DNA of 64,000 nucleotides from Pleurotus ostreatus/Saccharomyces cerevisiae fusant. Taxonomy: Eukaryota; Opisthokonta. Position 1 is the stretch's first letter. Every line of letters begins with the position of its first letter. The position numbers were made by a program, and so were the translations under genes. This document shows positions 1 to 10,044 of this stretch, one piece after another. Under the pieces are notes generated by a model, which made no database searches, was not told the DNA's origin, and saw nothing but the letters and a program-made list of their open reading frames with translations. The stretch is taken from contig JAMQCK010000048.1 of the NCBI GenBank assembly GCA_024196135.1, forward strand, positions 1 to 64,000, written 5' to 3'.

Positions 1-229
1 TGGTGCCGCCGAGAGCGTAGGAGGTGAGCACCGAGAGCGTAGGAGGGAAAAGCGGTCGTGGAGACGGGAGACACAGTTGTGGAGATGCGTCCCGCGCCAA
101 GGTTACGTGTCTTGTTAAAAAGAAGCAAAGTCGCGGCGGGACGTGTGTAGGGACGGCGGGACGTGTGTAGGGAACGAAAGCCTGAGCCGCAGTCCCGGCG
201 CAAACAAAAGGGCATGCGCAGTGTCCGAG

Positions 230-316
230 CGTACCGACCGTCCCACCGCGCGTATCGACCGTCACACCATGCGTACCGACCGTCGCATCACGCGTACCGA
301 CCGCCCCCATCACGCG
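230..316. repeat. Minisatellite, about 21-22 bp unit, 4 copies
   Basis: Four imperfect copies of a unit starting GCGTACCGACCGTC are visible in tandem. Nothing coding is supported; the open frames across it are a by-product of the repeat. Confidence 0.8.
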
Positions 317-397
317 TTCGCGTCTGCCCTGTTCTTCTCCACGCACTGACCACGCCTTTTCTCCACGGACTGACCGCGCCGGTTCCCGCCGCGGATA

Positions 398-690
398 CCT
401 CCTCTCTTCCTCGCCTCTCGTCGTCCTCTCCTCTCCTCTCCTCGTCCCCCCCTCTTCCTCTCCCTACCCCTCCTCTTCCTCTCCCTACCCCCCCTCTCCA
501 CACCCCGCGCGCCTCCTCCCCCTCCCCCGTCCCCTCCCCCGTCCCCTCCCCCGTCCCCTCCCCCACCGCTCCACCCTCCGCGTCCTCACCCTCCCCACCA
601 CTCCACTCCTCCCCTCCCCTATCCCCTCCCCCCCACCGCTCCACTCCTCCTCTTATTCCACCCTTGGCACCCCTCGCCCCCCCTTCGCCC
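398..690. repeat. Polypyrimidine tract (plus strand) with short tandem units
   Basis: Almost 300 bases are nearly pure C and T on the plus strand, with tandem CCCCTCCCCCGT-like units around 525-565. Such mirror-like homopyrimidine DNA can form triplex or G-rich structures on the complementary strand; that is general knowledge, not seen here. From 690 to 1107 the sequence is low-complexity with no supportable gene. Confidence 0.8.
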
Positions 691-1107
691 CAGAGACGCG
701 ATCAACGGCGAGCGAGTGCGGACGAGGTAGGGGGCGGCGGGCGAGCGATGGCGGCAACGGCGAGCGATGGCGGCAACGACCCGCCGAGCGAGGCGATCAC
801 GACACGCAGAGCAAGGCGCGATGGAATAGTGAGGTGGGGAGGCGAGCGATGAGGCATGAGGCAACGACTGCGGCAGAGGCGGAGACAAAAGCGGGCGTGA
901 CGGGCGGGGAGAGAGAGGTTGGGGCGTGACGGGCGGGGAGGGATGTGCGGGGGACGCGCAGGGGAGGGATGTGAGGAAGGCACGGCGGGTTTGTGTCAGG
1001 ATGACGCGAAGGGGAAAGGAGATGAGCAAGCGACGGGGAGAGAGACTGGGGCGTGACGGGCGGGGAGAGAGGCTGGTGTGTGTGTCAGGAAGACGCGAAG
1101 GGGGGGA

Positions 1108-1255
1108 GGGATATACCGTCGAGGGAGGGAGGGATATACCGTCGAGGGAGGGAGGGTTACCGCCGAGGGAGGGATATACCGTCGAGGGGAGGGGATATAC
1201 CGTCGAGGGAGGGAGGGATATACCGTCGAGGGGAGGGGATATACCTCCCTCGCGA
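1108..1255. repeat. Minisatellite, about 22 bp unit (GGGATATACCGTCGAGGGA)
   Basis: About six to seven copies of GGGATATACCGTCGAGGGA with variable G-run length lie head to tail. One copy near 1147 has GGTTACCGCC in place of GATATACCGTC, so the array has begun to diverge. Confidence 0.85.
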
Positions 1256-1269
1256 GGGAGGAGGAGCAC

Positions 1270-1545
1270 GTCCGTCTGTCGGAGGAAAGACCGCAGGGCG
1301 TCTATCGTCTGTCAAAGAAATGACCGCAGCGCGTTAGTCGTCTGTCGCAGAAAAGACCACAGCGCGTCTATCGTCGTCCAAGGAAGACCGCAGCGCGTGC
1401 AGGCGAAGGAGGAGGAAGATCAAGCGCGTCTATTGATGGAGAAGAAAAAACCCGCGGGGCGTACTTCTTTCGGCGTCGGAGAAAAGACCGCACCCTGTCT
1501 GTCGTTCGTCGGAGGAGGAGAAAGACCGCAGCGCGTCGTTCGTTG
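1270..1545. repeat. Degenerate repeat, about 36 bp unit
   Basis: The pattern GTCTGTCGxAGxAAAGACCGCAGCGCGTC recurs several times with substitutions and indels. It is older and more degenerate than the arrays on either side. Confidence 0.6.
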
Positions 1546-1604
1546 AGAAAGGGCTAGCGCGTGCGGGCGGAGGGGAAGCGCGTCTATCGTTGGAGGAGGG
1601 AGGG

Positions 1605-1872
1605 GGGACTCGCTCACCTGATCGGCCCCGCTCGGGGGGACTCGCTCGTAGGCACCGCTCGGGGGGACTCGCTCGTAGGCACCGCTCGGGGGCACCACTC
1701 ATCGGCACCGCTCGGGAGCACTCGCTTGTAGGCACCGCTCGGGGGCACCACTCCTGGGCACCACTCGGGGGGACTCGCTCATGGGCATCGCTCGGGGGGA
1801 CTCGCTCATGGGCACCGCTCGGGGGGACTCGCTCATGGGCATCGCTCGGGGGGACTCGCTCATGGGCACCGC
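1605..1872. repeat. Minisatellite, about 27 bp unit
   Basis: Around ten copies of a GGGCACCGCTCGGGGGGACTC-type unit are present. The last four alternate between GGGCATC and GGGCACC, suggesting two-unit duplications. It is followed at about 1960-2020 by a short 24-bp repeat with CGACGCCCTCGGGC. Confidence 0.85.
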
Positions 1873-2199
1873 CGCTTGTCCCCACGTCCTCACCCTCCCC
1901 GCACTATTCCCCGTCCCCTTGGCGCGCCCGAGACGCCGCCTTCGGGCTTCGCAGTTCTGTCGACGCCCTCGGGCCGCGGTTCTGTCGACGCCCTCGGGCT
2001 CCGCGGTTCTGTTTCCTCGCTTTCCTCCCCACAGTCCTCGCCCTTCCCAGTCGACGCCACTTCTCACACTCCTCGCCCCTCGCCTTTCGCCTTTCGCCTT
2101 TCGCCTTCCCCCCTTTCCCCACCGCCCACCTCACATCCCACCTCGCACCAAATCACTCCCCCTCCTCGCGCGCCACTGGGTAAGTAGACCGACGGGGTG

Positions 2200-2460
2200 G
2201 ACGGGGTGGGGAAGGGTGGGGAAGGGGGGAGGAAAGGAGGGGAGGAAGGGGAGGGGAGAAGGGGAAAGAAGGGAGAGAAGGGAGGGATAGGGGGGGAGGA
2301 GGTGGGGATGGCGAAGGAGGGGAGGGGAGAAGGGGGAAAGGAAAGGAGGGGAGAAGAAGGGGAGGGGGAGACAAGGGAGAAGGGGAGGATGGCGAAGGAG
2401 GGGAGGAAAGGGAGGAGGAGAAGGGGGAAAGGAAAGAGGGAGAGAAGGAGAGGAAGCGAC
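2200..2460. repeat. Polypurine tract (plus strand)
   Basis: About 260 bases of almost pure A and G on the plus strand (GGGGAGGAAGGGGAGGGG style). It mirrors in strand bias the polypyrimidine tract at 398-690. Confidence 0.8.
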
Positions 2461-2473
2461 AGAGGCAACTGCC

Positions 2474-2637
2474 AAGGGAAAAGCAGATGACGGACATGGG
2501 AAAAGCAGACGACGGACAAGGGAAAAGCAGATGACGGACCGGGGAAAAGCAGATGACGGACAAGGGAAAAGCAGACGACGGACAGGGGAAAAGCAGATGA
2601 CGGACGGGGGGAAAAGCAGATGACGGACATGGGAGAA
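2474..2637. repeat. Minisatellite, 21-22 bp unit, 7 copies
   Basis: Seven near-identical copies of GGGAAAAGCAGATGACGGAC with one or two variable bases at the junction (AA, AT, CG, AG, GG) and an internal T/C variant. It ends about 50 bp from the 3' end of the tRNA-Thr gene. Confidence 0.9.
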
Positions 2638-2660
2638 AAATGCCTCTTCCCAGATGGGAG

Positions 2661-2665
2661 AAAAA
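2661..2665 (-). terminator. Pol III T5 terminator of tRNA-Thr
   Basis: On the minus strand a run of five T follows the mature tRNA 3' end by about 21 nt, the expected RNA polymerase III stop signal. Confidence 0.7.
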
Positions 2666-2686
2666 GTTAGCGATGACCGTACTCAG

Positions 2687-2794
2687 TGCCCCACAGCCGA
2701 CTTGAACGACTGACCTTCGCATCGTACTTAGTTGTCTCTCGTGGCGGGGAGACGGAGGTACGAGTGCGACGCTCTACCACTGAGCTAGCAGGGC
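2687..2794 (-). tRNA. tRNA-Thr (anticodon CGU) with a 36-nt intron
   Basis: The minus strand folds into a full cloverleaf. The acceptor stem is GCCCTGC with GTGGGGC (two G-U pairs), discriminator A. The D arm is GCTC/GAGC, the anticodon stem TCGCA/TGCGA, and the T arm AGTCG/CGGCT with loop TTCAAGT. The 36-nt intron at 2723-2758 lies between positions 37 and 38, the canonical place, leaving a 72-nt mature tRNA that reads ACG codons. The intron ends in GTACG, complementary to the anticodon CGTAC, as expected for the pre-tRNA structure read by the splicing endonuclease. The internal A and B boxes are present (TAGCTCAGTGGT and GTTCAAGTC). The T-loop reads TTCAAGT, not TTCGAAT, which is slightly unusual but seen in real tRNAs. 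It is the only confident gene in the first 6.4 kb. Confidence 0.93.
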
Positions 2795-2839
2795 TGTGGA
2801 AGGGGAGGTTGCGGTGGATGTGAGAGTGCGGTACGGTGG

Positions 2840-2937
2840 GTGGGAGAAAACGGTGGGGGTGGGAGCGTACGGTGGGGGTGCAAGCATACGGTGGGGGTGC
2901 AAGCATACGGTGGGGGTGCAAGCATACGGTGGGGGAA
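2840..2937. repeat. Minisatellite, 19 bp unit
   Basis: Copies of CGGTGGGGGTGCAAGCATA in tandem; the first copies are more diverged (TGGGAGCGTA). It lies about 45 bp upstream of the tRNA-Thr 5' end. From 2938 to about 3960 the sequence is mostly non-repetitive GC-rich DNA followed by a pyrimidine-rich stretch (3690-3870), in which I see no gene. Confidence 0.8.
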
Positions 2938-3967
2938 GGGAGGACTGGGCGAGGGAGGGAAGAGACGATGTGGCGAGAGAGGAGATGATGGGGCGGGGAA
3001 AGGGAAGAGGGTTGGCCTGACGAGGAGCGCACGGGCGGACGAGAAGAGGCGCGGAGTTGGGAGGGAGGGTTAGAGGAAGAGCAGCAGGTCGAGGATCAAG
3101 AGCAATCGCGGTGAAGGCGGACGGCGCGTCCCAAACGCGCTGAGAACGCAAGAGCAAGCAGGCGGGTCAGCAAGCGATCGAGCGAGGAGAGCAAGCATTT
3201 ATTGACGCAGCCTCCCGGACGACATGACGGGCGAGAGCAGAACCCGATCGCCTTCGACGCGTCATACGTCATCGGAAGTCGGCCCGGCGAGCCCGGCCCG
3301 CGTCCTGCCTCCGCCTTCCATTGCGGCTGGCGAGCGCACGTCGCGTCTTTCCTCCTACGATCACAACCGGCACTTGGATGCGGTGCATCTGGTGTAAACT
3401 CGGGAGCGCATCTGCTGTAAGACGAGAGAGGAAGAGGCGGACGAGGTGCGTCGCGGCCCCGTATTCCCCGATCGCTGCTGACACTGACGCCTTCGCAGGG
3501 AGGTGTACGTATCTGAGTTGCGCCGTCTCTGTATTCTACTCCCCGTGCATACCTACCTGCGTCTACTCGCGCTCTGTCTTGTTCGCAATACACTCCGCAA
3601 TCAGACTTGCTGCGCACCCGCGTTTCCATTGCTTTCCGCGCCGACGAAGGTCATCGTCAGATTTCCCCTCACCAGTCACTCTTGGTCGTCTTTGCCCCCC
3701 TTTTTTCTCGCGTTCCTCTCTCCTCCCTCCTCTCTCCTCCTTCCTCTCCCCTCCCCCCACTTCCCCCTTCGCCTACCGCGTCGACGAGAGCGATGTCATT
3801 CTACCGCTTCCACCTTCCACCATTCCCCACCCTCTCACCTCTCACCTCCTCCCTTCTCTCCCTTCGCCCTACCGCCTACACTGGCGCGCACGTAGGCGCG
3901 TGTTTCGGCCGGGAGCACTGTAGCCGGGAGCACGCGGAGGCGCGTCGTCGAAGGAAGCGTCTGAAGG

Positions 3968-4050
3968 AGGAGCGATGGACCACCTCTCAGGAGGAGCGAT
4001 GGGCGGCCGCTCAGGAGGAGCGATGGACCGCCTCTCAGGACGAGCGATGG
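3968..4050. repeat. Minisatellite, 27 bp unit, 3 copies
   Basis: Three copies of a unit ending in TCAGGAGGAGCGATGG (last copy TCAGGACGAGCGATGG) follow one another. Confidence 0.75.
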
Positions 4051-4079
4051 GAGGCCGATCCTGTGTCAATGTGCCTACC

Positions 4080-4270
4080 TCCCTTCCCTCCCTTCCTAAA
4101 ATCCCTCCCTTCCTAAAATCCCTCCTCCACTCGTTCTGTCCCTCCCCCCTTCCCTCCCTCCTCCACTCGTTCTGTCCCTCCCCCCTTCCCTCCCTCCTCC
4201 ACTCGCTCTGTCCCCCCTCCACTCGCTCTGTCCCTCCTCCACTCGCTCTGTCCCTCCCTCCTCCCCGACT
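4080..4270. repeat. Pyrimidine-rich minisatellite
   Basis: Repeated CTCCACTCGTTCTGTCCCTC and TTCCCTCCCTCC blocks on the plus strand. The stretch from 4270 to 4857 is similar C/T-rich low-complexity DNA with no gene. Confidence 0.75.
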
Positions 4271-4857
4271 CGCTTCAGCTTCCCTCCCTTCCCTGCTTCG
4301 TTTTCCCCCAACGCAAACGGCTTTCCCTCCCTAAAATCCCTTCCCATTGTATCTTTCCGCGAACGAAAGAACGATTGTATCTTTTCCCAAAACCCAAACG
4401 CCATTGTATCTTTTCTCGAACGAAAGAACGGACCGCTCGCCCTTCCCTCCCTTCCTGCTGCTTCGCCTCCTCCGCTGGGGTCTTCACGCAAGCTCGCTGT
4501 CGCTCGCCCTTCCCTTCCTCCCTCTGCCCTTTCCCCCTCCTCTACTCTCCCCACCTCCCGCCTTCGGTCACGCCATCGCTCTACCGCGTCGACGAGAGCG
4601 CTCTTTCCCTCCCCTCCCACCTTCGCTCCTCCCTACCTCTCCCTACTGCTTCCTCCTCCCCTCCTCCCTACCTCTTCCCCTCCTCCCACCTCCCACCTCC
4701 CACTTCCCCCCTTCGCTCTACCGCTTCCACTAGCGCGCTCTCCCCTACATCCCCCCCCCTTCGCCCTACCGCTTCCATCAGCGCGCATGGAGGCGCGCGC
4801 GATGGGAGCGCACGGAGGCGCGTTGTTGCAGCCGGTCGCGCGTGGAGGTGCCCGGGG

Positions 4858-4933
4858 GGATGAAGCGCATGCAACGAGGGGGATGAAGCGCATGCAACGA
4901 GGGGGATGAAGCGCATGCAACGAGGGGGATCTC
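4858..4933. repeat. Minisatellite, about 24 bp unit, 3 copies
   Basis: GGGATGAAGCGCATGCAACG is repeated three times and a fourth GGGGGAT remnant follows. Each unit contains the SphI-type palindrome GCATGC. Confidence 0.85.
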
Positions 4934-5029
4934 GGTGTGCGACGAGGGAGCTCGGTGCGCGTGCGACGACCAGGAGGAGGGATGGATCGTCGATCAGGAG
5001 GAGCGAGGGGTGCGCGTGTGGCGAGGGGG

Positions 5030-5215
5030 GTGCTCGCTGGGCGAGGGGGGTACTCGGTGCGCGAGGGGGGGTACTCGGTGCGCGAGGGGGGTACTCGGTG
5101 GGCGAGGGGGGGTACTCGGTGCGCGAGGGGGGTACGCGGTGGGCGAGGGGGGGTACTCGGTGCGCGAGGGGGGTACTCGGTGCGCGAGGGGGGGTACTCG
5201 GTGCGCGAGGGGGGT
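5030..5215. repeat. Minisatellite, 20-21 bp unit, about 9 copies
   Basis: Tandem copies of GTACTCGGTGCGCGAGGGGG with G-run length changing between 6 and 7, so that the reading frame rotates. Apparent proteins here are artefacts of that rotation. Confidence 0.9.
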
Positions 5216-5389
5216 GGGACCAAGGCGGGAGACGAGGGGGTCTGTGAGAAGGAGAGGGAGGTGCTCGGTCCTGCGGAGGGTGCACGAGAGAAGCGCGACG
5301 AGGGGATGGGGCGTGTGCGTCTGAAGGAGCGTTTAAAGCCGGGAGCGTCTGAGGGAGCGCTGTGGCGGGGAGCGTCTGAAGGAACCCAG

Positions 5390-5640
5390 TGAGGGGGGAG
5401 GGGCGAAGGAGTCCCAGTGATGAGAGGCGAAGGAGTCCCAGTGATGAGAGGCGAAGGAACCCACTGAGGAAGGGCGAAGGAGTCCCAGTGAGGGGGGAGG
5501 GGTGAAGGAATCCCAGTGATGAGAGGCGAAGAGAGGGGCGAAGGAACCCCAGTGATGAGAGGCGAAGGAACCCAGTGATGAGAGGCGAAGAAACCCCACT
5601 GAGGAAGAAGAAACCCCACTGAGGAAGGGCGAAGGGACTC
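5390..5640. repeat. Minisatellite, about 24 bp unit
   Basis: Tandem GGCGAAGGAGTCCCAGTGAT-type units, with a variant sub-family reading GAAACCCCACTGAGGAAG near 5590-5625. A short repeat of GACCTGAGGTGGAGGGCGC follows at about 5680-5720. Confidence 0.85.
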
Positions 5641-5847
5641 AGTGAGGGGCGCCGCTGAGGGGACCCAAGAAGCGACATAGCCTGAGGTGGAGGGCGCGAC
5701 CTGAGGTGGAGGGCGCGACCTGAGGTGGATGGGAGCGTCTGAAGGAGCGCCGTCGATGGGCGCGTCTGGAGGAGCGGGGAGGGGCGCGCGTGTCCTGAGG
5801 TAGAGGAGGGGGACGCAAACGCCGCACACCTGGCTCAACGCCGCACA

Positions 5848-6222
5848 CCCGCACACCTAGCTTTCGGTCCCACACCTAGCTTTCGGTCCCACACCTAGCT
5901 TTCGGTCCCACACCTAGCTTTCGGTCTCGCCCCCACTTATTTTCTCATCTCGGTCCACCCCCTCCATCCATATCCTCATCTCTGTCCGGCCTCTATTCGA
6001 AGTTTTCTCTCCGTCCCTCCTCCACTTATTTTCCCATCTCGGTCCCGCCTCTATTCGAAGTTTTCTCTCGGTCCCTCCTCCATTCATATTCTCATCTCGG
6101 TCCGGCCTCCATTCATATTCTCATCTCGGTCCGGCCTCCATTCGCAGTCTTTTCTCTCCATCCCCGCCTCCATCTGAAGTATTTTCTCTCCGTCCCTCCT
6201 CCATCCATATTCTCATCTCGGT
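5848..6222. repeat. Two adjoining repeats: 19-bp and longer degenerate units
   Basis: First four copies of CACACCTAGCTTTCGGTCC, then longer degenerate units built on ATTTTCTCATCTCGGTCC with CCTCCATCCAT spacers. No gene is seen. Confidence 0.8.
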
Positions 6223-6237
6223 CGTTGGACGCGCGAG

Positions 6238-6437
6238 ATGGCGGCCATTGCGCCAGAGAGGGGAGGCGGCAATGGCGCCAGAGAGGGGAGGCGGCAATGG
6301 CGCCAGAGAGGGGAGGCGGCAATGGCGCCAGAGAGGGGAGGCGGCCATTGCGCCAGAGAGGGGAGGCGGCCATCGTGCCAGAGAGGGGAGGCGGCCATCG
6401 TGCCAGAGAGGGGAGGCGGCCATTGTGCCGAAGCAAC
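6238..6437. repeat. Minisatellite, 25 bp unit, 8 copies
   Basis: Eight copies of a 25-bp unit containing CCAGAGAGGGGAGGCGGC; the variable part reads CAATGGCG, CATTGCG or CATCGTG. Because 25 is not a multiple of three, all three frames of the unit appear in sequence as a 25-residue pseudo-repeat. The 290 bp that follow (6438-6730) hold no gene. Confidence 0.92.
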
Positions 6438-6730
6438 GCGTGAGATGAGGATTTTCAGAGGTGGTGGAGGGGAGAGGGGGATGCGCGAAGGGAGAGGGGG
6501 AGGGTGCGCCAGAAGGGAGTAGTGCGTCGGACTCCGAGAAGGCGGCATATTCCGTCGCCCGCAGAGGAAGCTAAAGGTGAGCTCAGATTCGCCCGGTCCC
6601 TCTTCCCTTTTTTAGCACACGTTCCCCAACCCGTTTCCCTTCTTACACCTGTGTCTTCCTTGATAAGCGTGCTCGCAATTCTCGCTCTATGGACTAGCAA
6701 ACCATTGTACTTCATATTGATTACACTGCA

Positions 6731-8215
6731 TCATACGACCTCGTGCAGCTCCCGTATCGCGTCCAGCCAGCGGATGAGCTTCCATCGCCGTCTGCCGTCA
6801 CGGGTCCTCTCTTTCTCCTTCACTCTCGACGTACACATGTCCGCGATCGCGTCGTGCAACTCCAAATCACTCCAGAACACCCGCCAGATCGCGATACCCT
6901 CTAGAGAAGGCAACACAGGAGGCGTGCCCTCGGGCTCGATCATCGCTTCTAGGAATTGTTTGTTCGACAGCAAGTCGTCGAAGTGCAGGTGTCTGAGATT
7001 GCCCATGAGCTCGAGGCAGGGGAGCCACGAGGACGGGTCGCGTTCCTCCACGTCGTACACTCTTAGTGTATGCAGATGATACGAGGGTTGGCCGCGATTC
7101 AGGAATCCCAGCAGTGCGCGTGTACCGTACGCGGGGACGGTACTCAGGACAATCTCCTTCGTGATAGGAGCAGTGATGTAGCTCAAAAGTGCGCACGCGG
7201 GGTCGACGAGGCTAAGGTAGGTGAGAGCCTTCATCACGAACGTAACAGGTGAGCTAGTAGGATACGAAGCGTCCGCGCCGCTCGACGCCTGCCGAATTTT
7301 AATGGTCAGAGACTACAGCGTGCCGGCGCACGCCTGCAGGAGCGGCAGAGCGAGCGTGACGGGGAACGAAGACACCGAGGCTATCTCCAACGACGTAAGA
7401 CTCCGCGTCGCAGGGATGTGCAGCTGGCGCTCGCTCTGCAGCGCATCCAGCGTCAGCGCGACGTGGCGGAGACGCGGGGCGACGACGAAATCAAGAGCGC
7501 TGATTTCCGCCAAGAGGGGCGCGCCATAAGCGTCGATGACCAGCCGCTCGAGGTTCTCCATGAAGAGGACGCGCAAATCCTGCAACGTGCTCAGGCGGCC
7601 CTCGAGCTTGATGCGGCGCCAGCGGGACGCGTACGGCGCGATGCGATCCCACAAGTCCTCCTGGATCTCGCGGACATCGCATCGCAGCTCGAGCGGCACT
7701 TGCTTGGTCAGAGGAAGGAATGTCTCGCAGTATTCGTCGAAGTCGCGCAGGGTCGCTACGATCACTTTCGTCCAGAGTGCCGCATGTCTACGCGCGACGC
7801 TCCGCCAGGTGGTACACACGTGCGAGATGGTGGTTGCGACCTGCAGAGTGCGTAAGGGGCTTTCTCGCACTACGATAGAGAAGATATGCGACAGAATCTC
7901 GACGGGTAGCCGACGGATGGGCGCGAGGATGGATCGGTGTATGTCCAGCTGAGACAGGATCCTGTTGCGAGTATGGGTGTCGTCCGGAGACAGGCGACTG
8001 AGTTCAGACTTCAGGAGGGCAGTGTATTCGCTGATCGCCGCAATCTGCGTGAGGGATGGCTCGGCGTACGTGCGCAACATCGCGAGGTTCGCGATAGACG
8101 CCGCGCGCTCGAGCAGGTCTTCCACTGTTGACCAGCGCGAAGATTGCTGTCAAAAGTAGTGGTGAGCGTCGGAAGTACAGATATGCTGAGTTATACGCAC
8201 CCGAAGACTCATCAT
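6731..8215 (-). pseudogene. F-box protein gene interrupted by one in-frame TAG
   Basis: The gene is collinear with the intact F-box gene at 53940-55292. The first exon (8201-8215) is proposed to encode only MMSLR. A 54-nt intron with donor GTGCGT and acceptor TTTTGACAG leads into one long exon, 8146-6731. An N-terminal helical part ending in LLERAASIANLA is followed by an F-box-like segment (RRLPVEILSHIF, then VCTTWRSVARRHAALW) and Leu-rich repeats-like sequence to the end. At 7313-7315 a TAG replaces the codon that is CAG (Gln) in the paralogue. Reading resumes in the same frame with clear similarity, so this is a single point mutation with no frameshift. The product would be a 274-residue fragment lacking most of the LRR part, or the full protein if the stop is read through. 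The C-terminal 50 residues differ from the paralogue. Confidence 0.85.
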
Positions 8216-9076
8216 CGAGAAGTCAGAGATCAGGCTGTCTTCGACCGAAGTGGGACGCGCCGTGGCGGCCTGATCGCTCGGCGATTGCCGCTCACGGAGT
8301 CAGCAGTGAGCACGCAGTGCCACACGGTTCATTATATGCGGCCAGAAAGTACTTGCGTGAGCTTTCAAGACCCAGCGTCGGAATACCAATGACTGACTCA
8401 CAGAAAGACTCATGGTATGTGGCGTCCTAACGAGTCTGGTGAGTCGGCTCGCGCCTAGCGGAGGTTGTATCCCGGTGTGTAGATCTGCGCACGCACGCGT
8501 GCTGATTCGGCGGTCGACTCAGTGCTCAGCTAATGGTCGATTAAGCGCTCGATTGGCTTCGGTCTCCACGGTGCTCGTACTACGAAGTGTACGACGCGGC
8601 GAGGTGGGCAGGCAAGCTCCACTCGACGCACATACGGACACGCCGCGAATGCGGAGGGATGATGGAGGAAAGATCGGTGGCGATTGATTGTCGCAGGGAA
8701 GATTAGTCAGGATGAAAGGCGGAAGCGAGCACCGAGGGAAGATAAGGACGGCGAGCTTGGTTGGTGTCATTATTTCCAGTGCGAGACGGTGAGGGCAAGC
8801 GGTATGGGCTGGTCTCGGCGACGAGATCGAATCTCTCATCGGAGAGGAGGAGTGTGAGTCTTTGACGGGGAGTAGGAAGAGCCGGGAGAAATGGCGTATC
8901 CCTGGCCGTGGTAATCGACGCGTGACGTGAGGTCCTGTGGTCAAGGTATCGCAATGACCATGGCGGAGCCGGCAGCTGCAGGTTGGGATTGACCTTGCAG
9001 CATTTTCTAAGCGAGGAGATTGCGGAAGACTCGCGCTGCGGTCGACTATCCGAGAGATCTACGAAGCTAATCCGCT
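8216..9076. other. No gene seen
   Basis: Short frames on both strands, none with recognisable motifs or convincing splice structure. It contains the upstream region of the broken F-box gene. Confidence 0.5.
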
Positions 9077-9500
9077 CACTCCCTAAAGCGCAACGTCAGA
9101 AGGCAGCACAAGGACGAGTGCAAGAGGGGATCGTACTCGGTCAGGTCGTTCACTAATCCTTGAGCGACAGTCTTCTCGACCTGAATGGTGACCACCTTCA
9201 CGTCGTCCGGCAGATCATCGTATTCGTGAACGGGGGCGTCGTCGGGACTGAGGGTCAGCGTTGCATTGAGATAGAAGACTTGTTGCAGCTCAGCGCATAT
9301 TCAGGTGACAAACGCACATCATACATACCGCGACTAGCTCGCTTGCGAAGACTCGCACCCCAGCACGCTGAGGCAGCCAGTTCCCGCGCAGGCATGCATC
9401 TTCCGCGCATGCAGGAGGTACTCCCGCTGGTTTATCTGCTGCAAAAAACTGGTGAACGTCCAACAAATCGCGCAGGCGAAAAGGACGCCAACTCACTCGT
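9077..9500 (-). CDS. Possible two-exon hypothetical fragment
   Basis: On the minus strand a frame from about 9496 to 9342 can be joined, over an intron with donor GTATGT at 9341 and acceptor GCGCTGAG, to a second open stretch that ends with TGA at 9077-9079. The joined protein would contain LQQVFYLNATLTLSPDD followed by an acidic stretch. No ATG start was found and no family is recognised. The plus strand is also open from 9160 to 9630, so this may be a gene remnant or chance. I record it because the phase fits at the proposed intron. Confidence 0.2.
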
Positions 9501-9849
9501 CTGGTTCCTCACTCCGGGCTCGCAGGCCTTGGGGTACGATCGTGGCGCGATGGATCAGGCTTCGCAGTGGCCTAGCGCTCACTATAGTAGTGACATGACG
9601 TCTAATAGGCATAGAGAGTCCGTATGGTAGGCAGCCCGACCATCACGAGCGCGATATCGGCGTCTTCACCAATGCAGGGCTATCCTGCCTATATCCAGGC
9701 TCTTGAGCAGTCCGAGAATCACCGCAGCGCCGAGTACGGTCTTGCTTAATTCCGCGACCTCGAGAGTCAATCATCTCGGCCTAATGCAGTAGCAACCGTA
9801 TTCGGCCACGGTGGACGCAGGTAAACGGATTCCAGCAGCTGGACTGCCC

Positions 9850-9877
9850 GGAGTCACCGGCCCGAGCCGGTGACTCC
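9850..9877. repeat. Perfect 12-bp inverted repeat with 4-nt loop
   Basis: GGAGTCACCGGC, a CCGA spacer and GCCGGTGACTCC form a perfect GC-rich hairpin. No T-run follows, and it sits in otherwise gene-free sequence between the F-box remnant and the gene at 10557. Confidence 0.85.
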
Positions 9878-10044
9878 CGTGGTCACGATTACTCCACGTG
9901 GCGGTGATGTTGATGTTTTCAGGCCCGGAAGATCAGGAAATTCCATTCGTGCTCATAGAATGTGATGAATATGCGCCTGGCTTCAACTCAAAGTGACTGA
10001 TTCACTTTAAATCCGCTTCTCTACGGAAAAGGCGTAAAGGACCA

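Noticed and set aside
1..6500. Many long open frames in the repeat region (up to about 400 codons, for example minus strand 4633-5856)
   Set aside because: They are translations of minisatellites and purine/pyrimidine tracts, open in several frames at once, with no domain or start context.
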